NCBI RefSeq assembly: GCF_002775205.1
Contig: NC_036445.1
Coordinates: 3,120,802 to 3,184,801 of the forward strand
DNA: 64,000 nt
DNA from: Xiphophorus maculatus
Lineage: Eukaryota; Chordata; Actinopteri; Cyprinodontiformes; Poeciliidae
Reading direction: 5' to 3'
The position numbers and the translations under genes are program-made. Positions 34,001 to 46,000 of the stretch are shown in pieces. Below the pieces are notes generated by a model that worked only from the letters and a program-made list of their open reading frames with translations, was not told where the DNA came from and searched no databases. Numbering within the stretch: the stretch's first letter is position 1; each line of letters starts with the position of its first letter.

Positions 34001-37000
34001 CCAAACATCAAAGAAACCTTCTTGTTCCTCTATCTTTTTGTCTGTGTATGCTTGTCTATATTTCCTTTGTATAACATGAATTTTCTGCTCACAGTGTGGC
34101 AGCACTGGGTGCTTGGGCCTGGCTCGCTTCCTGTCCGACTGCCAGTCCTGCCTGGTGTTCAGCGGCACGCCGGCGTCTCTTGCGCGAGCCCCCGGAGAAT
34201 TTGGCTGGTGTGTTCAGAACGAGTCCTGCCTGCCAGTGTCAGGTGAGACGTAAGGAGGGAGGAAGGAGGGCAGAAGAGAGGGAACTAAAAGATGTTGGGA
34301 GCTGACATGGGAGGGACCAGCCTTCTGTGTGATTGTGTTGCTCTGGTGGAGTTCAGTAACTTGACGGCGCTCAACTGTGATTGGACAGGCTGCTCATACG
34401 CTGATTTGGCTCGTCTGTCCAATCACGGTGTGCGATCATGTCACTTTACTCCCAGAAAGCACAACACACAAAAGCCACAAATTACATTTCAGTACAGTAG
34501 TCAACTATAAGAAACTGCTGTATAATAAAAGTCTTTAAGAGGTCAGATGTGTTACTTGTGTGCTGACCTCTCCCTCTCGGTCTCACAGAGCGAAGTGCGT
34601 GCCGTGTGGACCAGATCTCAGGGGCGTACGGCTGGTGGGGGGAGCGTACCCGTTTCCTAACCTCCCTCCACTCCTGTCGCACCGAGAACTATGTCCCGGG
34701 ACTGCACCTGCTCACCTTCCAGCACCCCCGCAACGACTCCCAGCCTGACAAGGTACGGAGTCTAAATCTCAACTGCTCACTGTTCTGGTTGTGGTTGTAA
34801 CTCCTTCCCTCTCTGTTTACACCTAATCCTCCTTCCTTCCTTTGAGACTGTGACTCAACTGCTGTTCTGCAACTTTTTTTTATAACACCTCTATAATCTT
34901 TAGTTATACTGAGCTCTTTTATTTTTATTTTTTTCTCTGTTTTGCATAGACATGACTATATCCTCCCAAATAGTTACAAACATGTGGAGCAGTTTATAGA
35001 GAATAGTGCTCCTGTTGATGTGTTTCCACTTCCATCCATCCCTCTACTATCCTCCATCCGCTTCACCCCTCTGCCAGGTATCCATCCTCCGCAGCACCAA
35101 CATCATTCTTAGTCCCACCACAGAAATGGATGTGGCCCTACAGTTCAAGGGCTTCATCCACCCCCTGTGGGGAGGGCCTCCACCTGCACCTCCTCCCACA
35201 GAAACCGTCTTCATATGGGCTCGCATCCAGAGGCTCCACTTTGAGGCTCGAGTGGCATCAGGACCCAACTCCACCCAAATGGTAAGGACAGCAGCTTCGC
35301 AAATGGCTCTTAGTAACTTTGGCTAAAAATGAAAAAGAACCAGATAAATATTTTAAATTTAGATCTAATAACAAATGCGGGTTTGTAACATTTTTTTCTT
35401 TTTCAGTTCACTCTTGCAATATTTGCATTGGAAACAGTTTTTTTGTTGTTGTTTCAATGCAAAATTATATGTTTATCTTTATTTTAAATCCTAAAAGTAG
35501 AAATAAAATGGTGGTCCTTTAAAAATGGCAACAAATTTCCTTATGCTTACTTCAGAGATACTCAAAAAACATTTTCAATTCAGTTTCAGCACTGACCTCA
35601 TTTAACTTCTGACTTGAATTTTATATCAAGCCCAGCTGTACAAGTGATATTTTATGAAGACTACAGAGTCATATTTGCATGTCTATGTTTAGTGTAGCTC
35701 TCTTGGCTAAGAACAGTACTGAGCATTTCAAAAATATTTATATTCCTTAATGTTTTAATGTATTTTACAATTATGCACAGCTTTCTGCTGGTCTATCACA
35801 TACAATCCCAGTTAAATATATTGAGGTTTGAAGTTGTAATGTAACAAAATGCAAAAATGTATGGATATATAAAGCATTATGTTGAATTATAAAATGATAG
35901 GATTTAATTAAGCACCTTGCTGTCCAATTGAAGGAGGTGGTGGGTCGCTGGGCAGCCCAGCAGGAGAAGGAGCTGAAGCTGCTGGTCCGACCAGATGGAG
36001 GTAGACTCTTCTCCAACCTGACCAGGGGGAACCATTACCTCGTTCAAGCCGAAGGCTACCTTAACAACTCTGGCTCTGGACAGACGAGTGAGATGGCCCT
36101 GATCTGGAACAGAACATTGCCTGGAGGGAGTGTAAGTACTATTAATACTTCAACTTTCATGGAGCAGTAATGTTGTAAAACCTGTAACTATAGAAAAGAT
36201 TGTGTTTGCTTTCCTTGTAAATTTCTATGCAAAAAAATTCCACAGTTCATTATGGTAAGGTAGATTAAAAACCACATTTCCTTCCCCTCAAGGAGATTTC
36301 CTTCCTGTTCCTGGAGCCGTACCGTTCTGGTTCCTGCTTGGGTTACATGTCCTGCCTGGCCTGCCTGTCTGACCAGTCGTGTGGCTGGTGTCCGTCTCTG
36401 TCCCGCTGCCTGTTGCGAGACGGCCCAGACCCGGAATACTGTCCTGAGACAGAAATGGTTGAAGGCAAAGGAGACGGTCAGCGCCATCTGCTGTTGGCAC
36501 CACAGCACTGCACCCTGTGTGAGGATTACAGAGATTGCTCTGCATGTACTCAGGTATGAAACGAAATGGTACCTTACAGAACATTGATGTTGTGGGTGAC
36601 TCTTCTGCAAATATGTAGATAATTTAGAAAGTTTCATAATATTGCCATCTAACTTTGGCCCACAGGACCCTTACTGTGAGTGGCAGATTAACTCTAGCAA
36701 GAAAGGCGACTTTCAGTGCAGCCGCAGAGGAAGGTTGGAGGGATCCATCCGCGACTCAAACGGGTGTCCTAAAGTCTGCAACCAGTGAGCAGAAAAACTA
36801 AAATCTAAACATTTTTCTTGTAAATTACATAATTTCATCTGGAATTTGTGATTCATCACAAATGGTTTTCTACTTTTTGTTTCCAAGGAGAAATACATGC
36901 AGTGAGTGTCTGTCCAACTCCAGTCAGTGTGCATGGTGTGAATCTGCCCAAGCTTGCTTCTACTTTGCTGCCTACCTCACAAAATATCCCTATGGAGAGT

Positions 37001-40000
37001 GCAGGGACTGGTATGACAGGTAAAACAAAGACACTCAGTTAAAATCTTAGGCAATTGTTGGATTTACTACTCACGTGACATTATATCAAATAATGTCTTT
37101 GTAATTAATTTCTGATTGAACATAATTTGTGTATTTATATCTCTTAGACACATATCTGAATATTTCGTATGTGGGATTAACTTGTGTGTTTACTGATTTG
37201 TTCTTTTCTTAATCCTCAGTGTCCATTCGGTTCCTCAGTGTAAGCAGTGTTCAGCTTTAAACACGTGCACAGAGTGCCTGAAAACATTTCAGTGTGGCTG
37301 GTGTGGTGACTACAACAATCCCACAATTGGAAAGTAAGAATGGCCTATTATAAATACGAGATGTTATTATGAAAAAAAGGATTAGATTTGTGGAAGTGGA
37401 AAAGACTCTGCATTAATCAGAGGTGTGTGAAGTCATGTGTTTTTTTTCTGTGCTTGTTTTAGGTGTTTGAGGGGAGACTGGGCAGGAATGGATGATCCAT
37501 CTGTGTATAACTGCAGTGTGGCTGTGGCTGAAGCTCGAGCTGCAAAGTAAATGAACTCATTACACTTTGATGAGTCATGTTCCAAGCTGCCTTTATCACA
37601 GAGTGAAGTGTTAATCTGGAATAAGTTGTTAGAGTTCATTACTATGCTAACAATGTCTTTTTAGTAATACTTCTTAAATATTAACAGGCCATATGGGATT
37701 TGAAAGTAGTTAAAGATAATAACCAGAAAAATTGTATCTGTCCAGTTATGCCTTGACATACAGTTCAGACCAAAAGTTTGGACACACTTTCTCATTGAAT
37801 TCAATGAGAAACTCTGTTTTTTAATTTTTTTTTAGCCCTGAACCTCAAACTTCAGCCCCACCCAGGCCCCTGGAAATGGAAATGGAGATGGAGATCTTAG
37901 ATGATGAGGAGAAAGATGCGGTCTGGTCTTACCCCACATGTCCTGATGTGGAGGAATGCAGGCTGGGCCTCCACAACTGTCATCCCTTTGCCACGTGTAT
38001 CAACACTCCCACCTCGTACGAGTGTCACTGTGAGAGAGGATACACCGGCGATGGCACGCTGCACTGCAACCAGACGTAAGAGTTCTGTTTAAACATGTTT
38101 TAGTTTTCCCTTTCTCTTGATCTCAATCTGACGGGATTGGTATTTATATCATCAAAATTATGATTGAGTTTGCGATTCTAATGTCAAGTTACATTTTTCC
38201 GCTTTCCCAGCTGTTATAATGAATGCCGCGAGGGCCAGTGTAGCGGCAGCCCACGGTTTGAGTGTGAATGTTCTCTGGGCTGGACGTCCGACCCCGCCAC
38301 GCTGGTTCTGAGTGGCGTTGAATGCGACGTAGACTGCGGCTGCAACTTCCACTCCACCTGTATCACTGCCCCTGGGATCTGTGATGAATGCCAGGGTGAG
38401 GCCATTATTTAGTTCATTTTATATTTTAAACAGTTGCCAGTATTTTCCTTAGGAAAAAAAGAAAACAACTTCTATGTGTGTTCACACTTTGTTCACAGTT
38501 GTTTGCTTATCTTTCAGACTGGACTACAGGCCCTCACTGTGAACACTGCCGTCCGGGGAGCTTCGGCTCCGCCCTGGCTGGAGGTGGCGGCTGCGTTCCT
38601 TGTGAGTGTAATGGACATGGCGACCCGCTCCAGGGTTACTGTCACAACCTGACAGGCCAGTGCTACTGCACCCACAACACTCAGGGGCCGCACTGCGAGT
38701 CCTGCCTTCTTGGTTACTATGGAGACCCTAGGTAAGAATCATTTACTTTTCATCTCTTTGTCTAAACAAAACCAATTTAATGGGATAAATAGAAACGCGG
38801 CTAAATGAATATTCCCACAAACAGGAACAACGGCACATGTTACCGTCAGTGCCAGGGCCGCTCCGTCCTGCTGTCCTCCTCCTCTTCCTCAACCATCCCC
38901 TTGTCTTCGTCTTTGGGATGGCGGAGTGGCACAGAAGGGAAAGGAGGACTTTCTCACTGTCTTTGGGTCTTATCTGTCACTGAGAAGCTTGGACCTTGCA
39001 AGCCCAAACAGCTCTGCCCCCCAGTAGCGCTCACGTTACACCCAGACTCCCACACTTACTGTAAAGTGAGAACCAGTGTTACTTTGTTATTAATCCATTC
39101 GTGGATTAATAATTAATAATGACATTTTTGAGCTGCTGTGACATTAACTTGTATCTTTGTAAAACATGTGCATTATTTTTGCAGAATTCTTACGTTTACG
39201 TGTTTGATGGCCTCCCTCGTTTTCTGCCCAATGGAGTCGTGCGTTCTGATCACAACCTCATTGGAGCGTTTTGCGGAACAACAAGGACTCAGCCAATCAC
39301 AGTCGAGGCCACCTCAGGTAAATGTTTCTCTTCCCTTTTAATGTCTAATTTTGAGTAGGCACCTGATGCACCTTCAGAGTTCACAACGTTGCATCTGGTT
39401 TATGAACACTAGGTGTGATCTCAGTCTACTTTGAAGCCAACGTCTCTTCAAACAAACCTCAAGGCTTCAACGCGTCTTTCTGGGTGCGACGTTGTCAGCA
39501 GAGCTCTGATGAGGACGAAGAGGGGTCCGCTGTGTGTGCAGGTGGAGCCCAGTGTCAGGGTGGGCTCTGCCAGTGTCCTCAAGGATATGGGGGGCCGTAC
39601 TGTGACCGACCCATGTGCCCCCAGGATTGTGGAGCAACAGAAGAAAGAGGAGTTTGTAATATAGTAAGTTTTCTGATGGGAAAATTGAATTTTAACTTAT
39701 TTTACTTTGGAGAACTAGACAAATTAGTTTTTACAGTTTAGATGTAGACAGTTTTGTTTATTTGTCACCATGTGTGACAAACTTGCTCACATTAGTCCTT
39801 GTGGATATCTAACTATCATTATTTGCTGTGTTTTAGTCTCTGGGAGTTTGTGTGTGTTCTGAAAGCTGGGCCGGCTCTGACTGCTCAGTTCTGCGGGACC
39901 CCAACAGCTTGATTTGGGAGACTCTGTTGGACACACAACTGACAATGGTAGGTCCTAAAACAAATATAATCAAAATACATTACATTTACAATTGCAGCAG

Positions 40001-43000
40001 TTCATGAATTACAAATCCATCCTTGTTGGATATTTTCACCTGTACATATAAAGAACCACACAGAAAGTAGTATCACTTCAGCCTTTGCAAAGGGGGAGAG
40101 TCTCAGTGGTGCCTCAGGACAACTCCAACTTGTCCCCCTGCAGCAGACTGGTTTTATTGAAAGCGGGATGGGGGTTGGTCATAAAACAGAAACTTACAGA
40201 TAAGGAGTAGAGGGGTCTCTCTGAACTAGCTGAAACCGGTTTCTCCAAGAACAGCATGGTCCACCTCACCTTGTTTTCAGCTTAGAGTAGAGAGACAAAC
40301 TTATTCATGAGATGACTATTTGCAAAACTTTGACAATCCTGACATTCAAGCACTTCTGTTTTACAGAAACAGGCCCATAGGTTCCTGCACAGGATGGGAC
40401 ATTCTTTGGTAGCTGGACCTCAGGGCAACCTGTGGATGTACGGAGGGCTTTCTCTGTCAGACGGCATTCTTGGAAATGTGTACAGGTGGGATAGAATAAT
40501 CTGAGATAAAATCAGTTTAGGTCGCAGAACTCTGAGAGGCTTAATGTTAGACATTTTTAGGTGCTTTCTTTCTTGTCCAGTTTGTCCTTCTGTATAATAG
40601 CAAGTCCCCCTCTGTTTGGTGTAGATATTCTTTGTTGGAGCACCGTTGGACCCAGATGTTGACCAGTTCTGTAGATGAATCGGCGACTCCCAGCGCTCGC
40701 TATCATCATGCTGCTGCGCTGCTGAACACGTATGATCTGGACTCTGGAAGCCACGAGGGCGGTCACAGCCTAATGTTAGTGGTCGGCGGTGTCACTCAAA
40801 GTGGTGTTGCCATGGATACCTGGACTCTCAATCTCAGCAGCTTGGTCTGGAGAGAACACAAGGTTAGCAGTTGTTTTATCATGGATTTAGAATATTTTTT
40901 TTTTGTGTGGGGAAAAAAAAATATCTAAATGAAATCCAATGTTGACCCCTGTCTGACAGAGCTCAGTGCTGCCCCCGGTGGCTGGTCACACTTTAACTGT
41001 ACGTTGGGAATCCTCGGTTCTCCTGATCGGAGGCTACTCTCCTGAAAACGGTTTCAACCATCATCTGTTGGAGTTCAACCCTGATTCAGGGAACTGGACA
41101 ATTGTCCCCCACACCGGAACGCCACCTACAGGTTTCATAGCTGTTGTTTCTTCACATTAAATAACTATACATCCACTGATGAACCTTCAGTTTAAAACCT
41201 CAAAAGGCTCTTATTATGAAAATGTATAGAGTAGTCAAGAGAAATGTAAATGGCTTTTGCTAATGTGTTTTTTTGCTCAGAAATCTGATGCTATACATTC
41301 CCTTTTGTCAGGTTTATATGGCCACTCAGCTGTGTATCATGAGCAGACTGATGCCATCTACGTGTTTGGAGGCTATCGCTTTCATGTGGAGACAGTGGAG
41401 CCGTCAGGCGAGCTCTACAGCCTGTATTACCCCAACCTGACCTGGTCTCTCCTGGTTCCCTCACAGGGGAAAAAGGTAACAAGTTAGCCTTGTTTTTATA
41501 TGCGGTTTGACCACGTCATGCAGTGCTGATATATTATCTGTTTGCTTTACAGCCCCTGTCCCGTTTTTTCCACGCTGCTGCTCTGATCAAAGACACCATG
41601 GTGATTGTAGGTGGGAGGACAGAAGCAGAAGACTACAGTAACTCTGTGTCTCTGTACCAGATCAACTGCAACACCTGGATACATCCTGGTGATTCTCTTA
41701 ATATTAGGCTGCTGCTTCATTTCAAAATATAATATTCTTTCAACTAATAGATTTCCATCTTTCATTCAGTTTCAGCTGTTGGAGACCCAGTCAATCGCTC
41801 TGTGTCTCTCGCGATGACAACCTGGGGCGGTCGTCTTTTCCTGTCCGGTGGCTTTAATGGTGTCACACTGGGTAGACTCCTAACTCTGACTGTGCCCTCT
41901 GACCCCTGTGCCCTCCTGCCCACACCAGAGGCCTGCAACACCACCACAGGCAGCTGTGTGTGGTGCAGGGGTACCTGCACTTCTTCTGATGCTGCCGAGA
42001 GGTAACACAGACTATAAACTAAGCTTGAAATTATCTGCAGCTACTGTAATTAATGCAGCTTATCTGAGACATTAATTGTCCCCAGAATTGGCTGCCTGTT
42101 GGGACATTCCACCTGCTCCCCGACTCCTCGTCAGCCAGATCAGTGCCGCAGACTTAAGACCTGTAGCGAATGCCTTGCTCGGCATCCCAAGACGTTTTCC
42201 AGTCCGCCTCAGGTAACATACTTTATTTTAGAGTATCTGATTAACAAAACATTCAGTAAACTAAAATCAATTTTTTTTTATTTTCCCCAGTCTGCTTTAC
42301 AGTGCAAGTGGTGCACAAACTGTCCAGAAGGGGCTTGCATCAGTAGCTCTGTCAGCTGTACATCGGAACATGACTGTCGCATCAACCAGAGAGAGATTTT
42401 CCTGTCCAGCAACTGCACTGAGACCAGCTGCGAGGCTTCAGACTGCCCCAAGTGTACGGCTTCTGGAAAATGCATGTGGACTCGCCAGTTCAAACGCACA
42501 GGTACACAAGCTTCATTTGGTGGAAATCGCTGTTTATATTAGAAAACATAATTTTATTTAAACTACTGTATACAGTAACAGCTTTTAATACGAGCCAAAT
42601 GGCTAATTCCCAAGGGCGTCTTGGTTTGGAGATGGTCTAAGCACTCTGTGGGGAAAAAACTTGTTAGTTGCACTTGGAAGTTTTTTTCTGTTGCTTTTTT
42701 GAGCGCGGAATCAATGGTGAATCGGCATGAGCTACATTATGTGAAGAACTCTGGTCGCAGTTTAAGAATGGTAATAAATGGCCACTTAAAATTTTTTTGG
42801 GAGGGGAGAAATTCACAGAATAAAATCTTTATTTTCTTTATTTTACCTATTTGACTAAAATCAGGCTACCTCGTTCTTATTGTTAAAATATTGCATGTTT
42901 GTATATATGTAGAATAATAAAAAAATAAATGTTTGCATTTTTAATTTAAAAAATGTTTAAATAAAAAAAGTTTATTTTTGCAGGCAGTCTATACATTTAA

Positions 43001-46000
43001 CATGATTTTGGCCCACATATCAAATCATATGAACTCCTCTATTGGATGTTTCAATACTAACATATTTTGCTAAAGTAATAAGAAAGGTCTTATGAATCTT
43101 ACATTTTTTTAAAGGTACAAAAGTCATATAAACTTGTGATACATTGACTTATTCCACATTGATTACAAGTGCTTTTGAACACTGTTTCATAAAACCTTTA
43201 TTCGTTGAGGATATGAGGTTCCACATGTATAGTTGAATATGTGTAATTAATTCAGATTTAAGGCATTCATGTTGTTTATGTTTTACCAAATCGTTGAATG
43301 CAGTGTGTTTCTCCTTCAGGCGAAACAAGACGAATCCTGAGTGTGAACCCCACTTACGACTGGACGTGTTTCAGCTATGCGCTGCTCAACGTCTCCCCCA
43401 TGCAGGTGGAGTCGTCTCCGCCTCTCCCATGCCCTCCTCCATGTCACACTCTGCATAACTGCAGCCTGTGTCTGGGCTCTAGGGGCTCTGATGGGGGCTG
43501 GCAGCACTGTGTGTGGAGTATGGCTCTGCAGCAGGTAAAATCTAGCAGCTTTACTTTTCTTTGATTGTGTTTAAATAATCGTAATATTCAACGAAACCAT
43601 CTTCCCATGTTTCAGTGCATGAGTCCATCTTTTGTGCCTCTTCGTTGTGAAGCGGGCCAGTGTGGCCGGCTTCTCTCTGGGGGAGACTCCTGCTCGCCAA
43701 AGTGCTCCCAGCTCACCCAGTGCTCCCAGTGCATCGCCAGGCCTCAGTGTGGCTGGTGTGCTTCTGGGGGAGGCAATGGAGCTGGGCGCTGCTTACAGGG
43801 AGGAGTTGATGGTGAGAATAATTTTCACTTGAAGATTTCAAGAAGCAGTCTTTCACGATGTTACAAAATAAGTAATATACAATCAGTGCAGTTTGTCTAA
43901 CTGTTACTACTGATCTCATTCCAGGTGTGAGTGAGGGCGTTTGCCCCGTGAGAAACAGCACTTGGTCTTTCCTGGATTGTCCAGAGGAGGATGAGTGTGC
44001 CAACGGTCATCACCATTGCAACAGCACTCAGGACTGCCATGACTTACCTGAGGGCTACCACTGCACATGCAAGCAGGGTTACATACTTAATGGGTAATGA
44101 ACAGCTGTAAAGCTGCTGTCTCATTGTTTTTATCTCATGTATGACGGCTTTTCTAAAAATGGATTTTTGTTCAAGTTAATACATACATACTAATACTTAG
44201 TAACCCTGACCAGGAGCACCTAGCTTATGGTTACATACTTTAGATCAACATTAGATTCTTTTTCTTCTTTTGCTCTTTCTTTTGGTTTGTTATTTTGTTT
44301 GTATTCCCTTTTAATTCCTGTAAAGCACTTTGTGCTGCCTTGTTGCTGAAAATGTGCTAAATAAAATTACCTTTACATAAAATGCATAATGTGAAACATC
44401 AAATCCAGCTATGTCAAATTAATAAATATTTCATATATGGTGTGCCTTTGTTTTATGAAACATGCATGTTGTAGGTTGTACAATATTAATGAGAAAGTAC
44501 GGTAGGTCAGGCTGCCCTGCTGTTGGCACTAGTTCAAGGATTTAGCATGCAGAGGTGAGAGTATTCATCAGTGCTGCATCAATGCAGCATGACATTAAAT
44601 TTATGTTATGTACCACACTATGCCTCGTCGTAACCTTATATGTTTAACCAGATCTCAATCTCTTGTGTTTTTTCTCTTCAGTGTTTCTGGTCAGTGTGAG
44701 CCGGTGTGCGCACAGGGCTGCGTTAACGGGACCTGCGTGTCCCCGGGCATTTGCCAGTGCCACTTTGGCTTTGTTGGAGATAACTGTTCTTCTGAGTGCA
44801 AATGCAACAAGCACAGCAACTGCACCAGTGTTGACAAACCCGATGTTTGTCTGGAGTGTCATAATAACACCCAAGTAAGTGTTAATAAAAGTCTAACATT
44901 TACACACTGTCGTTTTTTTTTTCATATTCAGTAGTGATCAGTATTTTTCTTGCCTAAATTTCAGGGTATTCACTGCGAGAAATGCAAGCCTCTGTTTGTA
45001 GGCTCTGCAGTAGATGGCGGCAGCTGTCGTCCATGTCGGGACTTTTGCCGGGGAAACGGCATGGTGTGTCTGTCCCGGGATGAATATAATAAGGCCATTG
45101 AGAACCCTCATCACTTCCCTGTAGACGCCATTGAGGTACGTTTCTGAAACTCTTCTGTCTTTTTTCTCAGTCTCTAAAAACAAATACACCAATAAGTGTT
45201 CTTACCTTTTCCTTCTCTTTGTATCCTTGAATCAAATTCAGAAATGGGTGTCTGAAGGTCCCACTGAAAATACTGCGGTGTGTGTGAATTGCCAAAACAA
45301 CAGTGTTGGGGACAAGTGTGAGGGCTGCCGTCGTGGCTACTTCTTACTGAATGGGAAGTGTGAAAAGTGAGTACTGCTTGGTGCTCAAAAGACAATAGAT
45401 TCACTTTTTACTACCATTAAAAAACCTCTTTTACCCCGTGCTCGGAAAAAATATTCATAGCTTTTTTTTAATCACATTTTCCACAAAGTTAAATGGATTT
45501 TATTAGAATTTCATGTTATAGACCAAGAAAAAGTTGTTAATGACTGTGAAGTAAAATGTAACCCATAGTTTACAAACTTTTATTGCGAATAAAATAATTT
45601 CTGCCTTCCTGTAGAACACTTCTTTAAAAGTCTTAATACTCTATCATTGACCTGTTTTATGATGCGGTTTACGCTCTGTTGTTTCCTTTATAGAACAGCT
45701 AAGATCACATCACATAAAAGATGTGGAATTAAGTAGCATCAGAAGGAAGTAATTTCATGTATAATTTTCCTTTATGTATTAATTTGGAACGTAAAATCCT
45801 AGTAGTAGAGTATGACAGCATGAAAACATCTAAAAAAAACTTCAAGGGTGGTAAATACTTTTACAAGGCACTCTTTAAGAAGTTTTGTTATCAATTACAA
45901 AACATATAACTCACGTCTCACTGTTATTATTGGTGAGTGTAATGCTGGGTCTGTCGGACATGAACATAACCTACAATGCATAAAACAGTAATTTGGGATT

